From Yersinia mollaretii ATCC 43969 (GTDB lineage: Bacteria > Pseudomonadota > Gammaproteobacteria > Enterobacterales > Enterobacteriaceae): a DNA stretch of 64,000 bases. This document shows, one piece after another, positions 30,235 through 39,517 of this stretch. The stretch's first letter is position 1. The number at the start of each line of letters is the position of its first letter. The stretch is taken from the NCBI RefSeq assembly GCF_013282725.1, contig NZ_CP054043.1:496001-560000 (forward strand), written 5' to 3'. Under the pieces are notes generated by a model. That model was not told the origin of the DNA, ran no database searches, and saw only the letters and a program-made list of their open reading frames with translations. The translations under genes and the position numbers were made by a program.

Positions 30235-30727
30235 CGCTCCTGAATAATAAATTTGGGCTGTTTATCCCCTAAAACGGGCGCTCAGTAAAATGTTTTTTTA
30301 CTTAAATGCCATTTTTTCGAAACCAAGACCAGCAAAACAAAAAAAATGTTGAGATGACGACGAGGTGAGTGGCCGAAAACTAGCTTAATAGACCGCGTAT
30401 TTGGCCCACGCCCCATCCTTATTAAATATTATTTTCATGCCAAGTCATTATCAATATATTCAATTCCTATTAGCTCAACATAGAATACCGCCGGAAATGT
30501 AAGCCTACATTGTTAATTAACTTTTCATCGTCATTAATTCATTGAAGAAATTAAATAATAAATCATTCTAGATTTAGTTATTTAACCTTTGTGCTTTAAA
30601 ACACCTTTTACTTTAAATAGTTAGAGGCCAGAATTTTATCTCATATTACGTCTTATCTTTATCGTCGGGACTATTACAGTCAGCATAAAAATGCTTAAGT
30701 ATCAATTACCAGGAAGGTAAACCAATA
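30235..30727. other. 493-bp AT-rich divergent intergenic region
   Basis: It separates leftward rlmG from a rightward autotransporter gene and must hold both promoters. A small inverted repeat, AATGTA-AGCC-TACATT, lies at 30,496-30,511. No gene or RNA was recognised. Confidence 0.4.
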
Positions 30728-32422
30728 ATGTCATTATTAAATTTCATTCAGCCGATTCACTCTACTCGCCCCACCAACTCATCAACTCATATCCCATATC
30801 GTTTAACACCTTGCGCTAAAACCCTCGGTGCCCTGTTGTTCATACTGAGCAGTACCGCTACATGGGCGAGTGTTGATAATGCAAAAAAAGAGAGCGACAG
30901 GGGGTCGTGGGAGCAGGAGCAGGAGTGGAAGCGAGATCTGGCGAAATTCGCGCAGTTGCCGGAAATAGTGGAGCTCGCGCAGCAGCAGCAACAGCAGCTG
31001 CCGGGGATAGTGAAGCTCATGCAGCAGCTGGAACTCGCGCAGCTGCTGGAGCTCGCGCAGCGGCTGCTGCCGGAGATGGTGGAGCTCGCGCATATGAAGC
31101 TGACTCGAGCTCAGGAGCAGGCCCAGTTGAAGTTTGTGCTGGCGCAAAAGGAGAAGAACCAAACGGGGGAAGAAGAGGCCCAGGCAATGGCCCAGGAACT
31201 CACACTGCTGCAGGTGGAACTGGAGCAAACACCGGCGCTGGCACCAATGGTGATACTGGAACTCTCGAAACAGGAGGAACAGGGGGAGGCACAGGAGATG
31301 GTAAAGCTGGCGGAAAAACGAGCACAGGCAGCGCAGACAAAGAAACCGACCCCGTCAAAGGCTACTGCATCGAAAACACCGCCCAAGGCAACCGCAACCA
31401 AACCCAAAGCAGCACCTAAACTCGTCCCCAAACCCGTCCCCGCCATTAAAGATAACCCGCAGATCGGAAGCTATATCGCCAACCAAATAAACGCCCAAAA
31501 GATGTTTATTACCGATGACTTACAACATCACCAACGAGAAACCCACTATATTGATCCCATCACAGGCGAGAAGAAATCGACCCACATGTGGCTCAATACC
31601 TCTAGCGCAAAAAATCGTTTTAATTCAGGCGACAAACAACTGCATACCAAGAGTTCTCGCTACGCGATTCAACTTGGGGGGCCGATAAGCAAATGGAGCC
31701 GTGGCGGGAACGATCAGGGGCTTCTGGGTATCACTGCGGGTTTTGGGCGGGCCACAAGCGACAGCCATGCAATTGAATCTAATCGATATGCTCGCGGAAC
31801 AGTAGAAGGCTATAACCTCGGCTTATACCACCTCTGGTACGCCAACAACGACACTCAACTCGGGCTGTACATTGACTTGCTGGCGCAATACAGCTTTTTC
31901 AAAAATCAAGTGAGAACACAAGGCGTTGGCGCGTTCACGAATTACAAATCTTACCTCTTCACCACGGCACTGGAAACGGGTTACAAAGTTCAGTTGTTCG
32001 AAAAAGAGCAGGCCAGACTCTTTGTACAGCCTAATGCGAAAGTATCTTGGCAGCGTGCTAGTGGGCTGCAACATCATAAAGCGACTGACGCACAGGTCAC
32101 GATAGAAGAGAGCAATTTTGTCGCGACTAAATTAGGTATACGAACCGCACTGGAATTTGACGTTGATACTTTGTCTGCCAAAGCCCTGCAAGTCAGCCCC
32201 TCCTTTGAAGCCAATTGGATGCATGACAATGGGAATAAAGGCGCATGGCTAAGCCACACCTATGTTGCGCCACAAGGGAACCGCAATATTGCTGAACTGA
32301 AACTGGGTATTGAGGGCAAAATCAACAGTAACCTCCAGTTGTGGACTCATGTCGGTCAACAATTTGGGCACGACAAATACTCAGAGACGCGAGCGACGAT
32401 TGGGGGGAATTACCACTTTTAA
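30728..32422 (+). CDS. Short autotransporter with low-complexity passenger
   Basis: The 564-residue product has a long signal peptide (about 1-47, ending TWA), a charged Glu/Gln/Leu/Ala-rich passenger (about 50-205), a Lys/Pro/Thr-rich linker (205-240), and an autotransporter barrel (about 245-564, from GSYIANQINAQKMF to the final ATIGGNYHF with terminal Phe). The barrel is clearly related to that of the gene at 25,475. Another frame is open across 30,907-31,419 and encodes a Gly/Ala/Thr-rich stalk more typical of autotransporters, so the passenger may have arisen from two compensating frameshifts. A GGAAGG ribosome site precedes the ATG. Confidence 0.82.
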   Translation: MSLLNFIQPIHSTRPTNSSTHIPYRLTPCAKTLGALLFILSSTATWASVDNAKKESDRGSWEQEQEWKRDLAKFAQLPEIVELAQQQQQQLPGIVKLMQQLELAQLLELAQRLLPEMVELAHMKLTRAQEQAQLKFVLAQKEKNQTGEEEAQAMAQELTLLQVELEQTPALAPMVILELSKQEEQGEAQEMVKLAEKRAQAAQTKKPTPSKATASKTPPKATATKPKAAPKLVPKPVPAIKDNPQIGSYIANQINAQKMFITDDLQHHQRETHYIDPITGEKKSTHMWLNTSSAKNRFNSGDKQLHTKSSRYAIQLGGPISKWSRGGNDQGLLGITAGFGRATSDSHAIESNRYARGTVEGYNLGLYHLWYANNDTQLGLYIDLLAQYSFFKNQVRTQGVGAFTNYKSYLFTTALETGYKVQLFEKEQARLFVQPNAKVSWQRASGLQHHKATDAQVTIEESNFVATKLGIRTALEFDVDTLSAKALQVSPSFEANWMHDNGNKGAWLSHTYVAPQGNRNIAELKLGIEGKINSNLQLWTHVGQQFGHDKYSETRATIGGNYHF

Positions 32423-32451
32423 GTCACTGCCCCTTTAAATTAAAACAATCC

Positions 32452-32497
32452 ATGCTGGCAAAACACAATGTGTGATGCTGGCATGGGTCGTTTTTTG
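32452..32497 (+). terminator. Probable terminator after the second autotransporter gene
   Basis: CCATGC and GCATGG pair around a loop with further internal pairing (CACA/TGTG), followed by GTCGTTTTTT. It lies about 30 bp after the stop codon. Confidence 0.55.
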
Positions 32498-32575
32498 TCT
32501 AAACGACAGGAAACCGTTATTATCGAGCTATCACCACTCTCAATAGATTCATCAAATTAGCCAGAGTAAATACAT

Positions 32576-33079
32576 ATGCAGGAACTAACCTATCTGCAAG
32601 GTTATCCCGAACACTTACAATCTCAGGTACGTCAACTTATCACTGACCAGCGGCTTGGGAGCATATTGCGCCAGCGATACCCACAACCTCATGGTTACAA
32701 TACCGATAAAATGCTGTACCAATTCACGACCGACTTAAAAAATCAGTATCTGCGCAATGCTCAACCACTGAGTAAAGTTGCCTACGACAATAAAATTCAG
32801 GTGATGAAACATGCGCTGGGTCTGCACACCGCGATTTCCAGAGTGCAGGGTGGCAAATTGAAGGCCAAAGCAGAGATCCGGGTCGCGACCGTATTTAAAA
32901 ATGCCCCAGAAGCTTTTCTCAAAATGATCGTGGTCCACGAACTGGCACATTTAAAAGAGAAAGATCACAACAAAGCATTCTACAGTTTGTGCTGCCATAT
33001 GGAGTCGCAATATCATCAGTTAGAGTTTGATACTCGCCTCTATCTGACCCATTTGGATCTTTTTGGCGCGATTTACTAG
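32576..33079 (+). CDS. ygjP: YgjP family metal-dependent hydrolase (M48-like)
   Basis: The 167-residue protein contains a zinc-metalloprotease-type motif VVHELAHLKEKDH (about residues 120-132), where the two His and the Glu would bind and activate metal, plus a later YSLCCHMESQY segment. This matches the YgjP/DUF45 group of putative metallopeptidases; the substrate is unknown. The gene order ygjP-ygjR is as in E. coli. Confidence 0.88.
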   Translation: MQELTYLQGYPEHLQSQVRQLITDQRLGSILRQRYPQPHGYNTDKMLYQFTTDLKNQYLRNAQPLSKVAYDNKIQVMKHALGLHTAISRVQGGKLKAKAEIRVATVFKNAPEAFLKMIVVHELAHLKEKDHNKAFYSLCCHMESQYHQLEFDTRLYLTHLDLFGAIY

Positions 33080-33193
33080 CCTTTAGTGTATTACTTTGGC
33101 TATAGACCTAGAGTTATAAACCCAACCGTAGTTCTGCGGTCATGATAATCTGGCGGCTAAACGTGTTTTTCTTCTGTAGGAATGGAGTTCACT

Positions 33194-34186
33194 ATGATTC
33201 GCTTAGCCGTTATTGGCACCAATTGGATCACCGCGCGCTTTGTTGATGCTGCCCACGAAAGTGGAAAGATAAAACTGGTCGCGGTTTACTCTCGTAAACA
33301 GGATCAGGCTCAAAAATTTGGTGCTGATTATAACGTCACTGAATGCTTTGATGATCTGGAAGCGCTAGCGGCGAGTGATCAAATTGATGCAGTCTATATC
33401 GCCAGCCCGAACTCCTTGCATTACCCTCAGGCTAAACTGTTCCTCAGTCATAAAAAGCACGTTATCTGTGAAAAATCATTGGCATCAAATCTGGCCGAAG
33501 TCGAATCACTGGTAGCCTGCGCCCGCGAGCATGAAGTGGTGCTGTTTGAAGCCTTTAAAACGGCCTATTTGCCTAATTTTATTCAGCTAAAACAGTCGCT
33601 GCCACGCGTGGGTAAACTGCGTAAAGCTTTTATTAATTTCTGCCAATACTCCTCCCGTTACCAACGTTATCTGAATGGCGAAAACCCGAATACCTTTAAT
33701 CCGGCGTTTTCTAACGGCTCGATCATGGATATTGGCTACTACTGTCTGGCCAGTGCGCTGGCACTGTGGGGTGAACCCAAATCAGTGCTCGCCAGTGCCA
33801 GCTTACTGCCCAGCGGGGTGGATGCCCACGGCACCATTTGTCTGAATTACGGTGATTTTGATGTGGCTATTATCCACTCGAAAGTTAGCCAATCAGATAT
33901 CCCCAGTGAAATTCAGGGCGAAGATGGTTCGCTGGTGATCGAAAGTATCTCTGAATGCCAATCCATTGCCTTTACGCCACGCGGCAGCCATTCACAAGAC
34001 CTGACGCAACCGCAGCATATTAATACTATGCTGTATGAAGCTGAGGTTTTTGCCAATCTGGTTGAAAGTAGGCAGGTGGAACACGCGGGGTTGCAGTTGT
34101 CATTACTGACATCGCGTATTCAGACGGAGATTCGCCGTCAGACTGGCGTTATTTTCCCAGCAGATACCCAGCCACCTGCTATCTAG
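33194..34186 (+). CDS. ygjR: Gfo/Idh/MocA-family oxidoreductase YgjR
   Basis: The 330-residue protein is a predicted NAD(P)-dependent oxidoreductase. The Rossmann domain starts at the N-terminus (LAVIGTNWITARFVDAA), with the family motif CEKSLASNLAEV near residue 95 and a C-terminal dimerisation/substrate domain. The ATG at 33,194 has a GGAG site six bases upstream and matches YgjR N-termini; an in-frame ATG 12 bp earlier is less likely. The physiological substrate is unknown. Confidence 0.9.
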   Translation: MIRLAVIGTNWITARFVDAAHESGKIKLVAVYSRKQDQAQKFGADYNVTECFDDLEALAASDQIDAVYIASPNSLHYPQAKLFLSHKKHVICEKSLASNLAEVESLVACAREHEVVLFEAFKTAYLPNFIQLKQSLPRVGKLRKAFINFCQYSSRYQRYLNGENPNTFNPAFSNGSIMDIGYYCLASALALWGEPKSVLASASLLPSGVDAHGTICLNYGDFDVAIIHSKVSQSDIPSEIQGEDGSLVIESISECQSIAFTPRGSHSQDLTQPQHINTMLYEAEVFANLVESRQVEHAGLQLSLLTSRIQTEIRRQTGVIFPADTQPPAI

Positions 34187-34192
34187 CTGAAG

Positions 34193-34256
34193 TCATTGGC
34201 CTACCCTCCGTCATTGGCGTTGCAGCCAACACCGCTGCAACTTCAAGTGCAAAGGT
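34193..34256. repeat. Degraded ERIC-like fragment
   Basis: GTCATTGGCGTTGCAG and CTGCAACTTCAAGTG resemble the outer parts of an ERIC element with the centre missing. Part of the ygjR-alx gap. Confidence 0.4.
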
Positions 34257-34299
34257 AAACGTTAATATTTTGTTTCAGTTGTTGACCAGCAGGCCATTT

Positions 34300-34483
34300 T
34301 CCATTATTTTTGCGCGGCAAAGGGGAGTAACTTCATTGCCGGTCTGCCGTCATTACGGTGCGAAAGCACCCGGTTACCGGGCAACCTCATTAATGCACCA
34401 ACACCTATTTAGGGCGTTGCATTAGTAGAGTTGTAAGTGAGACCTTGCCGGAAGGCGAGGTTTGCTTGCAGCTCAGACATAGC
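34300..34483 (+). ncRNA. yybP-ykoY-type manganese riboswitch (alx pH-responsive element)
   Basis: The alx leader holds the conserved GGCAAAGGGGAGTAAC segment at about 34,317-34,332, followed by TTGCCGGTCTGCCG and paired arms around CGGTGCGAAAGCACCCGGTTACCG, as in the E. coli alx leader. This family binds Mn(II), and in E. coli it also makes alx respond to alkaline pH. A strong intrinsic terminator follows directly. Exact limits are estimated. Confidence 0.85.
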
Positions 34484-34519
34484 GGCTGGCGTCTTCCGAC
34501 GTTGGCCGTTTTGTTTTTG
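34484..34519 (+). terminator. Riboswitch-linked intrinsic terminator in the alx leader
   Basis: GGCTGGCGTC and GACGTTGGCC form a ten-pair stem (three G-U pairs) around TTCC, followed by GTTTTGTTTTT. It ends about 12 bp before the alx ATG, so it can decide whether alx is transcribed. Confidence 0.85.
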
Positions 34520-34531
34520 TGAGGTTTATGA

Positions 34532-35527
34532 ATGATGAATACCGTGGGTACTCCCTTATTGTGGGGTAGTTTTGCTGTTGTGGTGACGATCATGCTCGCC
34601 ATCGACTTGCTGTTACAGGGGCGTCGTGGCTCCCAAACTATGACACTGCGCCAGGCGGCTTGCTGGTCACTGGTCTGGGTGAGTTTGTCTCTGCTGTTCA
34701 ACGCCGGTTTCTGGTGGTATCTGGCCGAAACCGTCGGCCGTGAAGTCGCCGACAAACAAGCGCTAGCCTTTCTGACCGGCTATCTGATTGAAAAAGCACT
34801 CGCTGTCGATAACGTCTTCGTCTGGCTGATGCTATTTAGCTATTTTGCTGTCCCTGCCAATTTGCAGCGCCGAGTGCTGATTTACGGTGTACTGGGTGCG
34901 ATTGTGCTGCGTACTATCATGATCTTCGCCGGAAGCTGGCTGGTGTCGCAATTCAGTTGGATCCTGTATTTGTTCGGGGCCTTCCTGCTGTTTACCGGTA
35001 TCAAGATGGCATTGGCGAAAGAGGACGACACACCTATCGGTGAAAAGCCGCTGGTTCGCTGGATTCGTAATCATCTGCGTATGACTGACGAACTGCATGG
35101 CGACCGCTTTACTGTGCGTAAAAACGGCCTGCTCTACGCCACACCACTGGTGCTGGTATTGATTCTGGTTGAGTTAAGTGATGTGATTTTTGCCGTCGAC
35201 AGCATCCCAGCTATCTTCGCCGTCACGACCGATCCCTTTATTGTATTGACCTCTAACCTGTTTGCTATTTTAGGCTTACGCGCCATGTACTTTTTGCTAG
35301 CAAGCGTGGCCGAGCGCTTCTCCATGTTGAAGTACGGCTTATCGGTCATTCTGGTGTTTATCGGTACCAAAATGATGCTTATCGATCTGTTCCATATCCC
35401 TATCGGCATTTCATTAGGTGTGGTGGCCGGTATTTTGGCGCTGACATTGTTGATTAACGTTTGGGTGAATCATCGCACAGATCGTCGTTCAGCAGCAGAT
35501 AAGGCTACTGATAAGTCGTCATCTTAG
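34532..35527 (+). CDS. alx: TerC-family manganese exporter Alx
   Basis: Alx is an inner-membrane TerC-family protein linked to Mn export and alkaline response. The 331-residue protein has about nine membrane helices, with the TerC signatures [18 protein letters not shown] (about residue 80) and [15 protein letters not shown] (about residue 213) that carry the acidic residues thought to bind metal. Two adjacent ATGs (34,532 and 34,535) are possible starts; a GAGG site precedes both. Expression is probably set by the riboswitch just upstream. Confidence 0.95.
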   Translation: MMNTVGTPLLWGSFAVVVTIMLAIDLLLQGRRGSQTMTLRQAACWSLVWVSLSLLFNAGFWWYLAETVGREVADKQALAFLTGYLIEKALAVDNVFVWLMLFSYFAVPANLQRRVLIYGVLGAIVLRTIMIFAGSWLVSQFSWILYLFGAFLLFTGIKMALAKEDDTPIGEKPLVRWIRNHLRMTDELHGDRFTVRKNGLLYATPLVLVLILVELSDVIFAVDSIPAIFAVTTDPFIVLTSNLFAILGLRAMYFLLASVAERFSMLKYGLSVILVFIGTKMMLIDLFHIPIGISLGVVAGILALTLLINVWVNHRTDRRSAADKATDKSSS

Positions 35528-35541
35528 CGATACAATATATT

Positions 35542-35570
35542 ATGCGGGGTGGATATTACCCCGCATTTAT
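35542..35570 (+). terminator. alx terminator
   Basis: ATGCGGGGT and ACCCCGCAT form a perfect nine-pair stem around GGATATT, followed by TTAT. It lies 15 bp after the alx stop codon. Confidence 0.7.
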
Positions 35571-35847
35571 CTCGCATTTCTCCCCCCCGACCCAAATGTT
35601 ATTGCGATCACATAAATGTAAACAAAATGTTATGCAAATTAGATCTGCATTGGATTTTGCTGATTGTTTCTTTCCTACCCAATAGATTCCCTTATACTGT
35701 CAAAGCAAACACACCCAGTTACAAATAATACTAAGTTACAGGTGTGGAAAACATCGCTCGACCACGTTCCGGCCGGGTGCACGACGATGGTTATATTGAC
35801 TAAAAATAAGACAAGTACAACTTGTGAAGAGGCATCACTGGAAAACT
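35571..35847 (+). promoter_or_regulatory. sstT upstream region
   Basis: This gap has no credible gene. A TATACT at 35,693-35,698 could be a -10 element for sstT, with a weak -35. The stretch 35,755-35,790 is GC-rich and partly self-complementary (CCGGCCGG) and may be a structured leader. Evidence is slight. Confidence 0.35.
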
Positions 35848-37104
35848 ATGGAAAAGACACCTTCTGGATTTATCGGATTTATTATTCGCGGTAGTTTAGT
35901 TAAACAGATACTCATCGGCTTGGTTGCCGGTATCATTTTAGCGTTAGTCTCCACCCCTGCAGCAATGGCCGTCGGCCTGTTCGGTACGTTATTCGTTGGC
36001 GCATTAAAAGCCGTCGCACCTGTTCTGGTCTTAATGCTGGTGATGGCCTCGATCTCCAATCATAAACAAGGGCAGAAAACCAGTATCCGCCCTATTCTGT
36101 TTTTGTATCTGTTAGGCACCTTTTCCGCGGCACTGATTGCGGTTGCCGTCAGCTTTATGTTCCCATCCACATTGGTCTTGGCCACCCAAAATGCGGATAT
36201 CACCCCGCCCGGCGGAATTGTTGAAGTATTGAAGGGCTTACTGAACAGTGTGGTCGCGAACCCTATCCATGCACTGCTGAATGCCAACTATATCGGTATC
36301 TTGGCTTGGGCTGTGGGCTTGGGCGTTGCCTTACGTCACGCAGCAGATACCACCAAGGCATTGATTAATGATATGTCTGATGCCGTCACCAAAGTGGTAC
36401 GGGTGGTTATCCGCTTCGCACCGCTGGGTATTTTTGGGCTGGTTTCTTCAACCATGGCAGAAACGGGTTTTGGCGTGTTGTTGGGTTATGCACAGCTGCT
36501 TGTGGTGTTGATTGGTTGCATGTTACTGGTGGCATTAGTGGTCAACCCATTGATTGTTTACTGGAAAATCCGCCGCAATCCCTATCCATTGGTGTTCGCC
36601 TGCCTGCGTGAAAGTGGTGTTACCGCCTTCTTTACCCGCAGTTCAGCCGCCAACATTCCCGTGAATATGGAAATGTGCAAGAAGATGAACCTGAATGAAG
36701 ATACTTACTCTGTCTCCATCCCGTTGGGTGCCACCATCAACATGGCGGGCGCGGCGATTACCATCACCGTGCTGACACTGGCGGCGGTTCATACCTTGGG
36801 TATTGCCGTGGATCTGCCAACCGCCCTGCTGTTAAGTGTGGTTGCGGCGATCTGCGCCTGTGGCGCATCCGGTGTGGCCGGTGGCTCGCTGCTGCTGATC
36901 CCGCTGGCATGCGGCATGTTTGGGATTCCGAATGAAGTGGCGATGCAGGTGGTTGCTGTTGGTTTCATCATCGGCGTATTGCAGGATTCAGCCGAAACCG
37001 CGCTGAACTCCTCAACCGACGTGCTGTTTACTGCGGCGGCGTGTCAGGCTGACGATGCAAGATTGGCGAATCCCGATCCGCTGGCGAGCCGTAAAATCGT
37101 CTGA
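35848..37104 (+). CDS. sstT: Sodium:serine/threonine symporter SstT
   Basis: SstT imports serine and threonine with sodium. The 418-residue protein belongs to the dicarboxylate/amino acid:cation symporter family, with [13 protein letters not shown] (the serine-rich loop, about residue 260) and [20 protein letters not shown] use the ATG at 35,848, which matches the family N-terminus ([12 protein letters not shown] follows); an open extension of eight codons is upstream. Confidence 0.95.
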   Translation: MEKTPSGFIGFIIRGSLVKQILIGLVAGIILALVSTPAAMAVGLFGTLFVGALKAVAPVLVLMLVMASISNHKQGQKTSIRPILFLYLLGTFSAALIAVAVSFMFPSTLVLATQNADITPPGGIVEVLKGLLNSVVANPIHALLNANYIGILAWAVGLGVALRHAADTTKALINDMSDAVTKVVRVVIRFAPLGIFGLVSSTMAETGFGVLLGYAQLLVVLIGCMLLVALVVNPLIVYWKIRRNPYPLVFACLRESGVTAFFTRSSAANIPVNMEMCKKMNLNEDTYSVSIPLGATINMAGAAITITVLTLAAVHTLGIAVDLPTALLLSVVAAICACGASGVAGGSLLLIPLACGMFGIPNEVAMQVVAVGFIIGVLQDSAETALNSSTDVLFTAAACQADDARLANPDPLASRKIV

Positions 37105-37140
37105 TCGCGATAATGGCTATCGGGGACTATAGGCCCTCGT

Positions 37141-37310
37141 CAGACTACTGACAAACCCCGATGACTCGATCGGGAACGGTGAGGACAGTCGGAAGAGTAA
37201 AGCGTCCGCGCCAGGGATGGCGCGGCTCGAGCCTCCATGGATGGATTGACGGCGTCTTTACGATCCGCCTGTTCTCTCCGCCGCTGGCACTTTGTCAATA
37301 ACCTGTCGGG
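37141..37310. other. Structured GC-rich intergenic element (possible ncRNA or palindromic repeat)
   Basis: The sstT-ygjV gap contains nested inverted repeats: TGACAAA (37,149) with TTTGTCA (37,289), CCCGAT-GACTCG-ATCGGG, CCGCGCC-AGGGAT-GGCGCGG, and GTAAAG with CTTTAC. The density of complementarity far exceeds the neighbours. It could be a stable RNA, or a dispersed palindromic element. No family was recognised. Confidence 0.4.
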
Positions 37311-37328
37311 ACCAATAGGCCCCCATTT

Positions 37329-37880
37329 TTATTGGGCGGCCTCTTCTTTGGTCGCTTTTTTCTCAACTTTAAAAGGGTCGATCCCTTTGAGTTGCAGCCG
37401 ACGGAAACGGATAATATTAAAGCCGTTGAGCAGCAAGAAACTGCCCTCAATCAATGACCCGCCAATAGACCCCAACCACACATTATGGATCACCCAACAG
37501 ACAGTGGAGATCCACATCACGCAGCGGGTGGTCAACCCATGGGTGCGGAACATCGCCCAAGTGCTGATGACGGTGCCAAAAATCGGTAAAATCTCTATCG
37601 CACTCTGCATACGCCAGAGGCCAAACGCCAGCGTCAGGATGATAAACACCATCATCGCCACGATACTATGGGTTTTAGCAGCCACCAGATTACGTAACGC
37701 ATTAAGCATGGCGCTGCTGCCGGCAGCACTGGCCCCCATCAGGAAGAAATGGCAGCCAATAATGGCACTGTATGCTGAGAGTTGAAGTCTGAAGCGCCGC
37801 TCATCGCGGTTGAAAAATAGGGTGATACCGACAAAAAAGGCCAGTACGCCAACGGCTTGAGCAAACCAATAGAGGGTCAT
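37329..37880 (-). CDS. ygjV: YgjV family inner-membrane protein
   Basis: The 183-residue protein has about six short membrane helices and ends with NGFNIIRFRRLQLKGIDPFKVEK, the conserved YgjV tail. It belongs to the imm/YgjV family of uncharacterised membrane proteins. I chose the ATG at 37,878-37,880, which matches the family start (TLYWFAQAVGVLAFF); the open frame continues 11 codons upstream. It is convergent with sstT, as in E. coli. Confidence 0.88.
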   Translation of the reverse strand: MTLYWFAQAVGVLAFFVGITLFFNRDERRFRLQLSAYSAIIGCHFFLMGASAAGSSAMLNALRNLVAAKTHSIVAMMVFIILTLAFGLWRMQSAIEILPIFGTVISTWAMFRTHGLTTRCVMWISTVCWVIHNVWLGSIGGSLIEGSFLLLNGFNIIRFRRLQLKGIDPFKVEKKATKEEAAQ

Positions 37881-38016
37881 GGTGGGAGAGTCCTGGTGTG
37901 CGGTTACCCGCACTGCGTCTTACATAATGAATTTTCTGTCCCCTTCACGCGGGGAGCACGGTGTTCTATTCATATAAAATAAAACACCGTTTCATATTAA
38001 TCAAAAGACACAGTAA

Positions 38017-39507
38017 TTACAAGGTTACGCCACTTTTAAAGATCGCCAGTTCGCGGAAATCGTTCACTTCATTGCGGGCGGGTTTGCCGTTCGCAATATC
38101 GACGATCAGATCAACAAACTCAGTCAGTAAGCTGTCCATTGAGGTGCCATGAATCAGTTTGCCCGCATCGAAATCGATCCAGTGTGGCTTTTTGGCAGCC
38201 AACTCACTGTTGGTTGCCAGTTTGACTGTGGGGACAAAACCGCCGTAAGGCGTGCCACGACCCGTGCTAAACAGCACCATATGGCAGCCTGCCCCCGCTA
38301 ATGCACTGGTTGCCACCGCGTCATTGCCCGGTGCGCTGAGCAAATTCAGGCCGGGGCGTTGTAAGCGCTCACCATACTTCAGCACATCAACCACTTTGCT
38401 CTGCCCCGCTTTTTGGGTGCAGCCCAGTGATTTCTCTTCCAGTGTGGTAATACCACCCGCTTTATTGCCCGGCGATGGGTTCTCATAAATCGGTTGGTTG
38501 TGCGCAATAAAGTACTGTTTGAAGTCATTGACCATGTTGACGGTCTTTTCAAACGTGGCTTCATCACGGCAGCGGCTCATCAGAATGCGTTCCGCGCCGA
38601 ACATTTCCGGCACTTCAGTCAGCACCGATGTGCCGCCATTCGCAATCACATAGTCGGAGAAGCGCCCCAGTAATGGGTTGGCGGTAATACCGGATAACCC
38701 ATCAGAGCCGCCGCACTCCAGACCAAACTTCAACTCGCTCAGCTTGCCCGGAACCCGTTTGTCATCGCGCATGGCTTGATATAGAGCACGCAGATGCTCA
38801 AGACCCGCTTCGACTTCATCATCCTGCTGTTGGCACACCATAAAGTGCACGCGCTCGTCGTCAACTTCGCCCAGCGTGGTCTGGAAAACGTCTACCTGAT
38901 TGTTTTCACAGCCCAAACCAATCACCAACACCGCACCGGCATTCGGATGGCGCACCATGTTTTGCAGCATGGTGCGGGTGTTTTCGTGATCCTGACCCAG
39001 CTGTGAACAGCCAAAGGGGTGGCTGAACAGATAAACGCCATCAATACCTTCAGCATCTTGCGTCTCTTTGAGGAAACGCTGCTGAATCTGGCGCGCGATC
39101 CCATTCACACAGCCCACTGTTGGGATGATCCACAGTTCATTGCGGATCCCCACATTGCCATTGGCACGGCGATAGATCTGCACCTCGCGATCCGCCATTT
39201 GCGGCGGCAACTCACTGAATTCTGGCAGATATTGATACTCATCCAGATCGCTGAGATTGGTTTTCGCATTTTGCGAATGAATATGTTCGCCCGGTTGAAT
39301 CAGGGTTAATGCATGACCGATAGGCAGACCATACTTAACAATCATTTGCCCCGGTTCGATGGCGGTTAAGGCAAATTTATGCCCACGCACCACCGATTGA
39401 GCTAACTTAACGCGAAACTCACCGCTCTCAATCACTTCATCAGCGGCCAAGTCTTGCAGTGCGACGGCGACATTATCCAACGGGTGAATTTTTATAATAC
39501 TTTGCAT
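38017..39507 (-). CDS. uxaA: Altronate dehydratase UxaA
   Basis: UxaA dehydrates D-altronate to 2-keto-3-deoxygluconate in galacturonate breakdown. The 496-residue protein matches the family length, with an N-terminal SAF-like domain (about 1-90) and a large catalytic domain containing HPFGCSQLGQDHENTR (about residue 164) and the GLECGGSDGLSGITANP motif (about residue 268). It lies 10 bp after uxaB as the last gene of a leftward uxaC-uxaB-uxaA unit. Confidence 0.96.
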   Translation of the reverse strand: MQSIIKIHPLDNVAVALQDLAADEVIESGEFRVKLAQSVVRGHKFALTAIEPGQMIVKYGLPIGHALTLIQPGEHIHSQNAKTNLSDLDEYQYLPEFSELPPQMADREVQIYRRANGNVGIRNELWIIPTVGCVNGIARQIQQRFLKETQDAEGIDGVYLFSHPFGCSQLGQDHENTRTMLQNMVRHPNAGAVLVIGLGCENNQVDVFQTTLGEVDDERVHFMVCQQQDDEVEAGLEHLRALYQAMRDDKRVPGKLSELKFGLECGGSDGLSGITANPLLGRFSDYVIANGGTSVLTEVPEMFGAERILMSRCRDEATFEKTVNMVNDFKQYFIAHNQPIYENPSPGNKAGGITTLEEKSLGCTQKAGQSKVVDVLKYGERLQRPGLNLLSAPGNDAVATSALAGAGCHMVLFSTGRGTPYGGFVPTVKLATNSELAAKKPHWIDFDAGKLIHGTSMDSLLTEFVDLIVDIANGKPARNEVNDFRELAIFKSGVTL

Positions 39508-39517
39508 AGTTAAACCT

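Noticed and set aside
30907..31419. Separate gene in the alternative frame of the second autotransporter
   Set aside because: It lacks its own start signal and ends without a domain; I treat it as a relic or alternative frame of the passenger, reported as a finding.
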